Below are positions 45,148-53,852 of a stretch of DNA of 64,000 bases, piece after piece. Source of the stretch: Glutamicibacter sp. JL.03c. Its GTDB lineage: Bacteria; Actinomycetota; Actinomycetes; Actinomycetales; Micrococcaceae. Position 1 is the stretch's first letter, and each line of letters begins with the position of its first letter. The stretch is taken from contig NZ_CP107575.1 of NCBI RefSeq assembly GCF_025854375.1, positions 496,001 to 560,000 on the forward strand. The letters run 5' to 3'. Under the pieces are notes generated by a model. It was not told the DNA's origin. It saw only the letters and a program-made list of their open reading frames with translations, and did not search any database. The translations under genes were made by a program, and so were the position numbers.

Positions 45148-46137
45148 ATGAGCGAAACAATGAACGCCTACATCTACAACGCCGGTGGAGGGCCAGAGGT
45201 CATCGAGCTGACCGAACGGCCCATCCCTGGTGTTGGAGCCGGGGAAGTACTGGTCAAGATCGAAGCCTTTGGATTGAACCGTGCCGATGTGCAGCAGCGC
45301 AAGGGGGTTTATCCACCGCCTGAGGGAGCTAGCGATATTCCCGGACTGGAGATTGCCGGAAGCATCGTGGCGGTCGGTGACGGGGCCAGCGATTGGAGCG
45401 TTGGCACGCGCGTGGCGGCACTGCTGGCCGGAGGTGGATACGCACAGTATGTGAACGTGCCGACCGAGCTGCTGATTCGAATCCCTGACGAGCTGTCGAT
45501 CGAGGAGGCAGCGGCCCTGCCGGAAGTCTCGGCCACGGTGGTATCGAATCTCTTCATTGAAGGTGAACTGGAGCAGGGACAAACGGTCCTGATTCACGGT
45601 GGGGCCGGTGGCATCGGGTCCATGGCTATTCAACTGGCCAAGGCTGCCGGCGCTCGTGTATTCGTCACTGCGTCGTCGGACGAAAAGCTGGCCTACTGCC
45701 AGGAGCTGGGAGCTGATCAGGGCATCAACTACCGCGAAGAGGACTTCGAGCAGCGAGTTGGCGAACTGACCCAGGGGCAGGGCGTTGATTTGATCCTCGA
45801 CGTCATCGGCGCGAAGTACCTACAGCCGAATATCAATGCGCTCGCCGTGAACGGGCGGTTGGTCATCATCGGTCTGCAGGGCGGAACCAAAGGAGAAGTG
45901 AACTTGGGCGTGATGCTTGGGAAGCGTGCCAGAGTCATCGCTACGACGCTCCGTTCCCGACCGCTGGAGCAGAAGAGCGAGATCATCAAGCAGACCATCG
46001 CACGAGTGATGCCGTTGGTCGATGAAGGAAAACTAGCCTTCAATGTCTCCAAGATCTTCGAATTCACCGATCTGACTAGTGCACATGAGTATTTTGATTC
46101 GGGTGAGCACACAGGAAAAATCGTTGTGAAGGCTTAG
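45148..46137 (+). CDS. NAD(P)H:quinone oxidoreductase, zinc-free MDR type
   Basis: 329 residues. Quinone-oxidoreductase (Qor/PIG3) branch: MNAYIYNAGGGPEVIELTE, GLNRADVQQRKGVYPPPEG, GLEIAGSIVAVG, NADPH loop VLIHGGAGGIGSMAIQLAK and DVIGAKYLQPNINALA. It lacks the zinc-ligand pattern of alcohol dehydrogenases. ATG 45148 follows AAGGAA; ATGs at 45118 and 45160 are alternatives. Confidence 0.9.
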   Translation: MSETMNAYIYNAGGGPEVIELTERPIPGVGAGEVLVKIEAFGLNRADVQQRKGVYPPPEGASDIPGLEIAGSIVAVGDGASDWSVGTRVAALLAGGGYAQYVNVPTELLIRIPDELSIEEAAALPEVSATVVSNLFIEGELEQGQTVLIHGGAGGIGSMAIQLAKAAGARVFVTASSDEKLAYCQELGADQGINYREEDFEQRVGELTQGQGVDLILDVIGAKYLQPNINALAVNGRLVIIGLQGGTKGEVNLGVMLGKRARVIATTLRSRPLEQKSEIIKQTIARVMPLVDEGKLAFNVSKIFEFTDLTSAHEYFDSGEHTGKIVVKA

Positions 46138-46248
46138 CGGGAAATGTTTCAGGCGCGTAAAGTGACACAGTAGTCTTAACAGCGTGATCGAGCTTATATA
46201 GTGCGATCGCGCACATCACTTGCCACGCCCCTGAGGAGGATGCTCACC

Positions 46249-48483
46249 TTGAGTGCCCAGAATACGCTGCCCCCGGCAGGCGTTGATCCTGAGGTCGCCC
46301 AACGCGAAGAAACGCGTTGGACGCCTCTGCGCATCGCCGTCTGGATCGCCATTGCCCTGGTTGGTGGCATTGCTTGGTCCTTCCTTGCGTTTTCGCGAGG
46401 AGAAACCATCAATGCGATTTGGTTCGTCTTCGCAGCCGTCGCCACCTACCTGATTGCCTACCGTTTCTACGCGAAGTTCATCGAACGCAAGATCGTCCGG
46501 CCGGACGACTTCCGTGCGACCCCTGCCGAAACGGTGAACAACGGACGCGACTTCGTTCCGACCGATCGCCGCGTGCTCTTCGGGCACCACTTCGCCGCGA
46601 TCGCCGGCGCGGGTCCTCTGGTCGGCCCGATCCTGGCCGCCCAGATGGGCTACCTGCCGGGAACCATCTGGATTATCGTCGGCGTTGTCCTGGCCGGAGC
46701 GGTCCAGGACTACCTGGTGATGTTCTTCTCCATGCGCCGCGGCGGCCGTTCCCTGGGCCAGATGGCCCGCGAAGAACTCGGGCTGATCGGTGGCACCGCC
46801 GCCCTGATCGCCACGCTGACCATCATGATCATCATTACCGCCATCCTGGCGCTGGTCGTGGTCAACGCCCTGGGCGAATCAGCATGGGGCGTGTATTCGG
46901 TGGGCTTGACCATCCCGATCGCGCTCTTCATGGGCATCTACCTGCGCTTCATCCGCCCGGGCAAGGTCCTGGAGATCTCCATCATCGGCTTCATCCTGCT
47001 GATGTTCGCGATCATTTCCGGCCGCTGGATCGCCGAATCGCCATGGGGCGCCGAATTCTTCCACCTGGATCGCACCACCATCGCGTGGGCCATCATCATC
47101 TACGGCATCATCGCCGCAGTGCTTCCGGTCTGGCTGCTGCTGGCCCCTCGTGACTACCTGTCCACGTTCATGAAGATCGGCGTCATCGCCCTTCTGGCCG
47201 TGGCCATCATCATCGTGCGCCCGGAAATCACCGTTCCGGCCTTCTCCGAGTTCGCCTCGCGGTCCGATGGCCCGGTGGTCTCCGGGCATATCTTCCCGTT
47301 CCTCTTTGTGACCATTGCCTGTGGCGCGCTGTCGGGCTTCCACGCACTGATCTCCTCGGGCACCACCCCGAAGCTGGTTGAGAAGGAAAAGCAGACCCGC
47401 TTCCTGGGCTACGGCGGCATGCTCATGGAATCCATGGTGGCCATCATGGCGCTGGTGGCTGCGATCTCCATCGACCGCGGCGTGTACTTCGCGATGAACT
47501 CCTCGGCGGCCGCCACCGGCGGCACCGTGGAAACCGCGGTAGCCTTCGTGAACTCGCTGGGCCTTGCCGGCGTGAACCTGGAACCGAATACGCTCACCGA
47601 ACTGGCCGCCAATGTGGGTGAGACCAGCGTGGTCTCGCGTACCGGTGGAGCTCCGACCCTGGCCGTGGGCATCGCCCACATCATGCACCAGTGGTTCGGA
47701 GGCACCGCGATGATGGGCTTCTGGTACCACTTCGCCATCATGTTCGAGGCGCTGTTCATCCTCACCGCCGTCGATGCCGGCACCCGCGTGGCCCGCTTCA
47801 TGCTGCAGGACACCATTGGCAACTTCTTCCCGAAGTTCAAGGACACCTCATGGCGTCCCGGGGTGTGGATCTGCACCCTGGTCATGGTGGCCGGATGGGG
47901 TTACATCCTCATCCTGGGCGTGACCGATCCACTGGGCGGAATCAACACCTTCTTCCCGCTGTTCGGCATCGCGAACCAGCTGCTGGCGGCAATCGCCTTG
48001 GCAGTGGTCATGGCCATCATCGCCAAACGCAACAACTTCAGGTACTTGTGGGTTGTCGCCCTGCCTCTGGCCTTCACCGTGGTGGTCACCTTCGTGGCCA
48101 GCTGGCAGAAGATCTTCTCGCCGGATACCAAGGTCGGATACTTCGCCAACCACAATGCCTACAAGGAAGCGCTGGCCAACGGCGAAACCTCGCTGGGTTC
48201 GGCCAAAACCGTCGAAGCCATGGAAGCTGTGGTGCGCAATACCGGCGTCCAGGGCTGGCTCTCGGTGCTCTTCTTGCTGCTGACCGCGGTGGTGATCGTT
48301 ACCGCGATCATGGCAACGCTCAAGGCCAAGAAGAACGGCGGCGGCAACAACACCGAAGATCCTGCAGTCCCTTCGAAGATGTACGCGCCGGCCGGCCTGA
48401 TTTCCACTCCTGCTGAAAAGCAGCTGGCGAAGGAGTGGAAGCAGGTTCCTGCTTCATCGCAAGTCCAGCGGGGCGGCCACTAG
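46249..48483 (+). CDS. cstA: Carbon starvation protein CstA (peptide/pyruvate transporter family)
   Basis: 744 residues with about 16-18 membrane segments. Family motifs: VLFGHHFAAIAGAGPLVGPILAAQ in parts, AGAVQDYLVMFFSMRRGGRSL, SGFHALISSGTTPKLV, FPLFGIANQLLAAIAL. CstA/BtsT proteins take up peptides or pyruvate during carbon limitation. Start is uncertain: GGAGG (46235-46239) is nine bases before TTG 46249 but touches ATG 46240; GTG 46201 is further upstream. Followed after two bases by ybdD, as in E. coli cstA-ybdD. Confidence 0.94.
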   Translation: MSAQNTLPPAGVDPEVAQREETRWTPLRIAVWIAIALVGGIAWSFLAFSRGETINAIWFVFAAVATYLIAYRFYAKFIERKIVRPDDFRATPAETVNNGRDFVPTDRRVLFGHHFAAIAGAGPLVGPILAAQMGYLPGTIWIIVGVVLAGAVQDYLVMFFSMRRGGRSLGQMAREELGLIGGTAALIATLTIMIIITAILALVVVNALGESAWGVYSVGLTIPIALFMGIYLRFIRPGKVLEISIIGFILLMFAIISGRWIAESPWGAEFFHLDRTTIAWAIIIYGIIAAVLPVWLLLAPRDYLSTFMKIGVIALLAVAIIIVRPEITVPAFSEFASRSDGPVVSGHIFPFLFVTIACGALSGFHALISSGTTPKLVEKEKQTRFLGYGGMLMESMVAIMALVAAISIDRGVYFAMNSSAAATGGTVETAVAFVNSLGLAGVNLEPNTLTELAANVGETSVVSRTGGAPTLAVGIAHIMHQWFGGTAMMGFWYHFAIMFEALFILTAVDAGTRVARFMLQDTIGNFFPKFKDTSWRPGVWICTLVMVAGWGYILILGVTDPLGGINTFFPLFGIANQLLAAIALAVVMAIIAKRNNFRYLWVVALPLAFTVVVTFVASWQKIFSPDTKVGYFANHNAYKEALANGETSLGSAKTVEAMEAVVRNTGVQGWLSVLFLLLTAVVIVTAIMATLKAKKNGGGNNTEDPAVPSKMYAPAGLISTPAEKQLAKEWKQVPASSQVQRGGH

Positions 48484-48485
48484 CC

Positions 48486-48677
48486 ATGGCAACGCTGATG
48501 GAACGCCTCTCGCAGGCCAAGCGGTTTGTCGACGGGGTGCTGGGTGCCGATAAGTACCAGCACTATCTGGAGCACCATCATCGCAATCATCCGGACCAAC
48601 CTCCGATGAGCGAACGGGAGTTCTGGAAAGACTACACCGACTGGCAGGAAAAGAACCCCGAGGGGCGCTGCTGCTGA
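48486..48677 (+). CDS. ybdD: YbdD/YjiX family small protein
   Basis: 63 residues: LGADKYQHYLEHHHRNHPDQPPMSEREFWKDYTDWQEKNPEGRCC, read in parts LGADKYQHYLEHH and MSEREFWKDYTD. These short proteins accompany CstA/BtsT transporters and are thought to assist them. The C-terminal CysCys is typical of the family. Starts three bases after the cstA stop. Confidence 0.92.
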   Translation: MATLMERLSQAKRFVDGVLGADKYQHYLEHHHRNHPDQPPMSEREFWKDYTDWQEKNPEGRCC

Positions 48678-48687
48678 AAGCACCGAT

Positions 48688-48735
48688 CACCGGTCCCGAA
48701 ACCACCCGCACCTGCGGGAGGTTTCGGGACCGGTG
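48688..48735 (+). terminator. Terminator after cstA-ybdD
   Basis: 16-bp stem CACCGGTCCCGAAACC (48688-48703) with 48720-48735, an inner CCCGC/GCGGG hairpin in the loop, then TCGTTTTA. Confidence 0.88.
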
Positions 48736-48826
48736 TCGTTTTATGTCGCATCCATGCTCTTACCGGTGCCGTGGCACCGGTAGGCTAGAGCTAACGTTTC
48801 TTATAGATCACCGGTAGAGAAGAGTC

Positions 48827-49276
48827 ATGGCGTTCTTTTCACGACTTCGCGCTGAGCGCGCAGCCACTCGCGAACTTGGCGAGGGGGTCTGGCGCCGCGC
48901 CCACGATCGCTTCCAGCGTTCCCTGGATCGCGTGTTCCAGGTGATCGAGGGCGTTGCCGATGACCAGGTCTATAACCAGCTGGTCAAGGAAGCCAATGAC
49001 ATGGCAGACCTGCTGGCCACCGTGCGGCAGCTGTGCACCATGGCCCAGCGGATCACGCCGAGCAACGACGAGCATATTCCGCAGTCCACGGCCGGGGTGC
49101 ACCGCAGCCTCACCAAGTCGGCCAATGACCTCGCGACCACCGCGCAGGTCATTGCGATGATGCGGATGCAGGCCGAAGCGGGGGAGCCGATCGATATCGA
49201 ATCGGTGCGCCATCGTGCTCAACTGGTCAAGGAAGATGTGGGCCGAGCCGCCCAGCTGCTCACCGGCAGCGAATAA
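48827..49276 (+). CDS. Conserved helical protein of unknown function
   Basis: 149 residues, almost wholly alpha-helical, no membrane segment: RLRAERAATRELGEGVWRR, FQRSLDRVFQVIEGVADDQV, KEANDMADLLATVRQLCTM, SLTKSANDLATTAQVIAMM. Found in Actinobacteria without an assigned role as far as I recognise. ATG 48827 is preceded by AGAGAAGAG. Own transcription unit between terminator and aldo/keto reductase. Confidence 0.78.
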   Translation: MAFFSRLRAERAATRELGEGVWRRAHDRFQRSLDRVFQVIEGVADDQVYNQLVKEANDMADLLATVRQLCTMAQRITPSNDEHIPQSTAGVHRSLTKSANDLATTAQVIAMMRMQAEAGEPIDIESVRHRAQLVKEDVGRAAQLLTGSE

Positions 49277-49344
49277 TTGACAATTCCCGATCAGTTGCGT
49301 GGTGGTCCTAGAAATCGGGTCGGGCGGTGCACTAAATTGGTTGC

Positions 49345-50187
49345 ATGACCCAAACAATACCCACAAGCAAGTTCCTCGACGGAAACACCATTGACCAGCT
49401 GGGCTACGGCGTGTGGCAGGTCAAGGACGATGAAGCGGAAATCGCGGTTGGCAAGGCCCTGAAAGCTGGATACCGCCACATCGACACCGCGAAGATCTAC
49501 GGCAATGAAGCAGGCGTCGGCCGCGCTGTTGCTGCCAGCGGCATTGCCCGCGAAGACCTGTTCATCACCACCAAGGTCTGGAACGCGGACCAGGGTTACG
49601 ACAAGACCATCGCAGCAGCCGACGCATCGCTGGAGCGTCTGGGCCTGGAATACGTTGACCTGTACCTCATCCACTGGCTGCAGCCCAAGCGCGGCACCTA
49701 CGTGGATACCTGGAAGGCGCTGATCCAGTTGCAGAAGGACGGCAAGGCCAAATCCATCGGCGTCTGCAACTTCACCGTAGATGCCCTCGAAGAGCTCTAC
49801 ACCGAAACCGGTGTCCGCCCGGTGATCAACCAGGTTGAAACCCACCCGTACTTCCCGCAGGCCGAACTGCGTGCCTACGAGGCCGAACACGGCATCCTGC
49901 ACGAGTCGTGGTCACCACTGGGGCAGGGTGGAGACCTGCTCAAGGATCCAGTGCTTGAAGGCATCGCCAACAAGCATGATGCCTCCGTGGCGCAGGTTGT
50001 CATCGCGTGGCATCTGGCACTGGGCAACATCGTTATTCCGAAGTCCGTGACCGATGCGCGCATCGTGGAGAACTTCGAATCGTTGAACGTGACCCTGGAT
50101 GCTGAAGACATTGACGCGATCGCCTCCTTGGATCGCGGAGCAGAAGGACGCATTGCTGCCGACCCAGCCACTGCCGACTTCGAGTAA
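49345..50187 (+). CDS. Aldo/keto reductase
   Basis: 280 residues, NADPH-dependent reductase of aldehydes, ketones or diketo-gulonate. Catalytic tetrad visible: Asp47 (AGYRHIDTAKIYGNE), Tyr52, Lys77 (FITTKVWN), His110 (DLYLIHW). NADP segment IVIPKSVTDARIVENF near the end. No signal peptide. Confidence 0.93.
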   Translation: MTQTIPTSKFLDGNTIDQLGYGVWQVKDDEAEIAVGKALKAGYRHIDTAKIYGNEAGVGRAVAASGIAREDLFITTKVWNADQGYDKTIAAADASLERLGLEYVDLYLIHWLQPKRGTYVDTWKALIQLQKDGKAKSIGVCNFTVDALEELYTETGVRPVINQVETHPYFPQAELRAYEAEHGILHESWSPLGQGGDLLKDPVLEGIANKHDASVAQVVIAWHLALGNIVIPKSVTDARIVENFESLNVTLDAEDIDAIASLDRGAEGRIAADPATADFE

Positions 50188-50200
50188 GTCATAAGATCGG

Positions 50201-50239
50201 CGTCGGCCCCTCGGATTCCCGGAATTCGAGGGGCCGACG
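50201..50239. terminator. Terminator after aldo/keto reductase
   Basis: Perfect 13-bp stem CGTCGGCCCCTCG (50201-50213) with 50227-50239. Confidence 0.85.
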
Positions 50240-50277
50240 CGTACCTAGTCAATGGCAACCCTCGAGGAGAACCCGAC

Positions 50278-50598
50278 ATGCACAAGCTCACCGTTCTATA
50301 TCCAGAACCCGCTGATCGTGATGCCTTCGTCAAGTACTACGAACAGACCCACTTGCCGCTCGCAGCCCAACTTCCTGGGCTTCGTTCGTGGCGCTACTCG
50401 ACAGATATTTCCCCGGACGCGCAAGGCAACCCGGCGAAGTACTTCGCGGTTTTCGAGGCCGAGTTCAGCGATGTTGATGCATTTCGCGCTGCCATGAGCT
50501 CGCCTGAGGGGCAGGCGGTTGCCGCGGATGTCCCCAACTACGCCACCGGTGGAGCGATAACGCTCGACTTCGAAATCACCGGCGGCAACGACGCTTGA
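50278..50598 (+). CDS. EthD-family protein
   Basis: 106-residue dimeric alpha/beta-barrel (EthD) protein: KLTVLYPEPADRDAFVKYYE, THLPLAAQLPGLRSWRYST, YFAVFEAEFSDVDAFRAAM, TGGAITLDFEI. EthD proteins act in oxidative breakdown of ethers and in polyketide-like chemistry, but many have unknown substrates. ATG 50278 has GAGGAGAA upstream. Last chromosomal gene before the integrated element. Confidence 0.9.
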   Translation: MHKLTVLYPEPADRDAFVKYYEQTHLPLAAQLPGLRSWRYSTDISPDAQGNPAKYFAVFEAEFSDVDAFRAAMSSPEGQAVAADVPNYATGGAITLDFEITGGNDA

Positions 50599-50609
50599 GA
50601 AATGCGAAA

Positions 50610-50643
50610 ATCCCCGGAATCACGCAAGCGTGATTCCGGGGAT
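50610..50643. terminator. Terminator after EthD gene
   Basis: Perfect 16-bp stem ATCCCCGGAATCACGC (50610-50625) with 50628-50643, loop AA, then GTTCTT. Confidence 0.9.
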
Positions 50644-50654
50644 GTTCTTCACAT

Positions 50655-50697
50655 GAGCCCCCTGCCGGATTTGAACCGGCGACCTGCTCTTTACGAG
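50655..50697 (-). other. attL: duplicated 3' half of tRNA-Thr
   Basis: 43 bases identical to 61472-61514, covering the anticodon loop to one base past the tRNA 3' end. Here it is followed by element DNA (ACAGACG), so the tRNA is not functional: it is the displaced original 3' end. Confidence 0.93.
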
Positions 50698-50798
50698 ACA
50701 GACGAAAGCGATATTTGAGTGTTTTTGACTGTCCTGTTAGGCCTAGAAATAAGGCTATTTGTTCCGCTGGTGCAGGGGATTTCAGTTTTTACCCGACA

Positions 50799-50822
50799 GT
50801 GTGTGCACACAATTGCACACAC
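50799..50822. promoter_or_regulatory. Candidate integrase arm-type sites, left arm
   Basis: GTGTGTGCA and TGCACACAC form a 9-6-9 inverted repeat about 100 bases inside attL. ATTGCACACAC recurs once at 61391-61401, 71 bases inside attR. Repeats near both ends are typical of integrase arm binding. The rest of 50698-50998 shows no supported gene. Confidence 0.5.
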
Positions 50823-50998
50823 GTGCGCGGACTAGCTGTGGACTGAAATCTATTTGCCGCCGACTGGCTTCGTGGTCATTGCCGCACCGCCTTTTAATAG
50901 GCGAGGCATGCGTGCAACATCGCGAAGGTTAGGGCGCTGCAGCTCGCTATGGCTATCCGATGCGCTCCGCGCACGCCTAACCACTTCTTACCGAGACG

Positions 50999-51020
50999 AA
51001 AAAACCGCCCGAAGGCGGCC
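50999..51020 (-). terminator. Terminator of the coiled-coil membrane protein gene
   Basis: On the minus strand GGCCGCCTTCGGGCGG is followed by TTTTTT, a classic rho-independent terminator 14 bases after the stop at 51034. Confidence 0.9.
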
Positions 51021-51033
51021 TAATCTGAGTTGG

Positions 51034-51807
51034 CTATTTACCAGTAGAAGCGTTCGCTGAAACAGTAGCAGAATCACCGATAATTGATGTTCGTGCTAGG
51101 TCGTGATTAGCCCCTTCGTAAGCAATTTGTTGCAAAGTAGCCACGTATCTACCTACAGCTTCAAAAAGTTTTCTCTGAAACTCGTAGGTTTCGTTGAGGG
51201 TTTCAGTTAGCTGTTGCTGCGTAAAACCTTCCCAATCATTCTTCGCAATTTTCTTTGCGATGGCTTGGATTTCAGAAGACTTTTCAACGTAATGTTCGTG
51301 CATGACGCTGGTTGCCTTCCGAAGTTCAGGGTCTCCGGCTATGAGATGTGCCGACCACGCGCCCCAAAGGATTGTGACTTCTCCCGTGTCATGCTCGAAT
51401 TCTGTTTGCCCGCCTAAACGCTCGGCATAGTTTGACGAGGAATTGACTAGCCGCATCAGCCCCTCAACATAAACTTGCAACCGGTCTAATTCTCGTTCAC
51501 GAAAGCTAAGATGTTGGGCCGCGTAGATTTGTTTTTCCAGTCCTATACGAGTCTCTTCGAGTTGTTTGATAAGCCCTTCGTCGGCTTGCTTCAAGTTTCT
51601 CTCGGCAATTCCATTCGAGTCTCGGGCTGCCGTCCAAGCTTTACGGGCAAATATCACGGCAAGAAACGCGACTGCCACGCCTATCCAGGCGGCCCATGTC
51701 TGCGAATCTGCAGAATCTACAGGATAGTTGACAGTGCAGAAGAATCGTTCTATTTTGACGGCATTCTCACTAGGTATGCGACAAACAAGGTCGCCTGCGA
51801 TGATCAT
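51034..51807 (-). CDS. Membrane-anchored coiled-coil protein, element cargo, unknown function
   Basis: 257 residues. One N-terminal membrane segment (WAAWIGVAVAFLAVIFARKAW, about 38-58), then long helices with heptad character (DEGLIKQLEETRIGLEKQIY, YVEKSSEIQAIAKKIAK, QRKLFEAVGRYVATLQQIA). No enzyme motif is seen. Opposite in direction to the neighbouring cargo operon, with its own terminator. Lower GC than the chromosome. ATG 51807 may not be the true start; the first 25 residues look unlike a normal N-terminus. Confidence 0.7.
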   Translation of the reverse strand: MIIAGDLVCRIPSENAVKIERFFCTVNYPVDSADSQTWAAWIGVAVAFLAVIFARKAWTAARDSNGIAERNLKQADEGLIKQLEETRIGLEKQIYAAQHLSFRERELDRLQVYVEGLMRLVNSSSNYAERLGGQTEFEHDTGEVTILWGAWSAHLIAGDPELRKATSVMHEHYVEKSSEIQAIAKKIAKNDWEGFTQQQLTETLNETYEFQRKLFEAVGRYVATLQQIAYEGANHDLARTSIIGDSATVSANASTGK

Positions 51808-52038
51808 GACCTGATTCTATGGCGTTTCTCCTATAGCTTCGACTTTGACTAACGCCCCGGGCCCTGCTCGACGGCCCATCGCTGGTGGCGTGCACGGTGA
51901 TGAATTCCGCGTCATCGCGAATGAGTTTGGATTGAGTGAGCGCGGCGCCATAATGTCCGGCGCGTCGGCTAAAGTCTGAATCGTTGCCCCGGCTTGCTAG
52001 GCCCCTGCCGGGGCTACCTGAATCGTTGAGAGGTCACC

Positions 52039-52188
52039 TTGAAGCTAAACAAAGATATTTGCCTAACTTTTGCGCTAGTCGCCGTGGTGTTTTTCGTGCC
52101 CATGCCGCCACTAGCGCGATTGGCTGTTTCGGTCGCGGCCTTAGGCTTGGCAATCAAATCAATTTGGGCAACGAGAGCGAAAAAGTAG
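52039..52188 (+). CDS. Small hydrophobic membrane protein (49 residues)
   Basis: TTG start with GAGAGG seven bases upstream. Sequence reads MKLNKDICLTFALVAVVFFV…PPLARLAVSVAALGLAIKSI and ends ATRAKK: two short membrane helices and a basic tail. A direct repeat CTGAATCGTTG (51976-51986, 52018-52028) flanks a GC-rich hairpin just upstream, and a hairpin follows at 52217. Unknown function; toxin-like small membrane proteins look similar but nothing confirms that. Confidence 0.5.
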   Translation: MKLNKDICLTFALVAVVFFVPMPPLARLAVSVAALGLAIKSIWATRAKK

Positions 52189-52601
52189 CCGCGTAGACAT
52201 GCCCGTTAAACAGAAATTCCCCTAGCCGTCGAAGGCTAAGGGAATCTCAGGGAGAAGCGCGGGCAATTGCCTAGGAGGTATCCTTCTCTCTGCATCTAGA
52301 AAGCCGCTATTTCGCTTCGCCTGGTGCTGGAAGGTCATCGCGTTCGCATCCGCTCTCTTCCATCGCTCGGCACTTACCTTGTTGCAGCCCGCCGTGACGT
52401 TCACACCAAACGGGGTTATTAGCCCCCTGGATTTAACAGCACGAGCTTAACACAGCGCCAGCCGAGCAACGCCACACCGAGACGAAACTAAGCCCTCAAA
52501 TCGACTTACAGCGCCGCCCGCCTGAAGCGTTCGAAATGCCCCACAAATAGCCCAAACGCCTAAAATAGGGCAATTTCCTAAAGGCAATCCGACTTGGCGA
52601 A
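52189..52601. other. 413-base gap in element cargo
   Basis: Hairpin TTCCCCTAGCC / GGCTAAGGGAA (52217-52244) terminates the small membrane gene. The remainder, with the AT-rich run before 52602, should hold the promoter of the three-gene operon. A 60-codon minus frame (52222-52404) lacks a ribosome site and is not accepted. Confidence 0.4.
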
Positions 52602-53180
52602 ATGCTCGGGGGGATATTTTTAGCTATGCCGGAGGGGCTGACCTCGGCCCCTGCCGAACCCCTACCCCGCACCTCGCGCTACCGCCAGGCGACAAACGTC
52701 GGCCTAATGGAGCATACTTATAACATGATTAGTCAGGTGCTCGTCCGTCAGCCTAACGGCGACAGCCCTGCCCTGCGTATCTATCCCGTCGATAGCACAG
52801 CGTCGGAGCTAATGAAGGAAGGCAGGCGCCTCGGGCTCGGCAGCCAGGATCTAATCCGCTTCGCCGGATATGCCAAGAAGCACGGATTTCGAATCACGAG
52901 CTTTTCCGTTTCGGACGCTCGGCTTAACCCGCTTCCTCAAGATGACGCTGAATCAACGTCGGACTCTATGTTGCAGGTCTTCAATGAGCTAGGTGTCAGA
53001 GGATTGAACGCCGCGATGGAATTTGAATTCGACGGCCTCTACATTGTGGGAGTTGAACTGAGATCACCAAAGAACGGATTGACCATCGATTTGCGACGCC
53101 ATGGCTACATCGATACGTCAATACCCAAAGACGCTGAAAATCTCATAGGGTCGGCTTGGCGAGAGCTTCGCTTGGCATGA
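52602..53180 (+). CDS. Cargo operon gene 1, unknown function
   Basis: Up to 192 residues, soluble. The first about 40 residues are Pro/Ala-rich and may be untranslated; ATGs at 52602, 52626, 52707 and 52725 are in frame, the last preceded by GGAG. The core is alpha/beta (LRIYPVDSTASELMKEGRRL, LIRFAGYAKKHGFRITSFSV, FDGLYIVGVELRSPKNGLTI). No known motif. Stop overlaps gene 2 by ATGA. Confidence 0.65.
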   Translation: MLGGIFLAMPEGLTSAPAEPLPRTSRYRQATNVGLMEHTYNMISQVLVRQPNGDSPALRIYPVDSTASELMKEGRRLGLGSQDLIRFAGYAKKHGFRITSFSVSDARLNPLPQDDAESTSDSMLQVFNELGVRGLNAAMEFEFDGLYIVGVELRSPKNGLTIDLRRHGYIDTSIPKDAENLIGSAWRELRLA

Positions 53181-53851
53181 GCGGTAGAGTCAGCACTGCA
53201 TTTTACGATGCTACTAAATTAGCGTGTGGAATATGGGCGGTAACCTCCCTCGACCCATGGATTGCCAGCACAGCTCCTGCGATACCTTTAGTCGCTAAGT
53301 ATCTATTTTCTGCGATTATTCTAGCAATTTTAATTGAAATATTTTTTCAGTTAATATTTGGGCGCCCTAAGATAGTCATCAACTGGGAGCAAAAGGGTGC
53401 GTCTACGCAAATCTACTCACTCGTTGCCCGAGTTTCCCAAACACAAAATGAATGCAAGCCGTTCAGTTTGAACATTTCAACTACGCCGGGCGGGTGGCTA
53501 AGCAACAAAGCACTTTTTCTGCTAATGAAAAACTCACCAACCCTTAGAATTCAGATTAAGGGTGCTGCCATTCAACCAATAGTCGATAATAGCTCTCTCG
53601 AAGGAGAAGAGCCCACTGTCAGAGCTGACTTTGACTCCAAAGGTGTAATAGTAAGTTTAGGCAAACCACCGCACAGCCCCGGAAAATGGCATTGGGCCGA
53701 CGTCCGTTGGACAGTCGACGAGAAATTTGAGGGCACAGATCTTAACGTCGATTGTTTTTTCCAGCACGAAAAGCCTATGGTGAAAAGAGTACTTAATTTG
53801 GTAATCGGCAAATCTACGAACGTCAATTTGTTTTCAGTGGAAAGGGCATGA
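53177..53851 (+). CDS. Cargo operon gene 2, membrane protein of unknown function
   Basis: 224 residues. A weakly hydrophobic stretch near 10-30 and a clear membrane helix about 45-64 (YLFSAIILAILIEIFFQLIF), then a beta-rich soluble domain (IVINWEQKGASTQIYSLVAR, LRIQIKGAAIQPIVD, GKWHWADVRWTVDEK). ATG 53177 overlaps the gene 1 stop. Distinctly AT-rich, unlike the host. No family recognised; the layout suits a membrane effector or anchor. Confidence 0.7.
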   Translation: MSGRVSTAFYDATKLACGIWAVTSLDPWIASTAPAIPLVAKYLFSAIILAILIEIFFQLIFGRPKIVINWEQKGASTQIYSLVARVSQTQNECKPFSLNISTTPGGWLSNKALFLLMKNSPTLRIQIKGAAIQPIVDNSSLEGEEPTVRADFDSKGVIVSLGKPPHSPGKWHWADVRWTVDEKFEGTDLNVDCFFQHEKPMVKRVLNLVIGKSTNVNLFSVERA

Positions 53852-53852
53852 A

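Noticed and set aside
46200-46216. GTGCGATCGCGCAC before cstA as a CRP site
   Set aside because: Lacks the GTGA/TCAC arms of the consensus and is not a true palindrome.
50854-51060. 68-codon frame near attL
   Set aside because: Arg-rich, no ribosome site, and it runs through the terminator of the coiled-coil gene.
52222-52404. 60-codon minus-strand frame in the cargo gap
   Set aside because: No ribosome site, stop inside a hairpin, and sequence without protein-like pattern.
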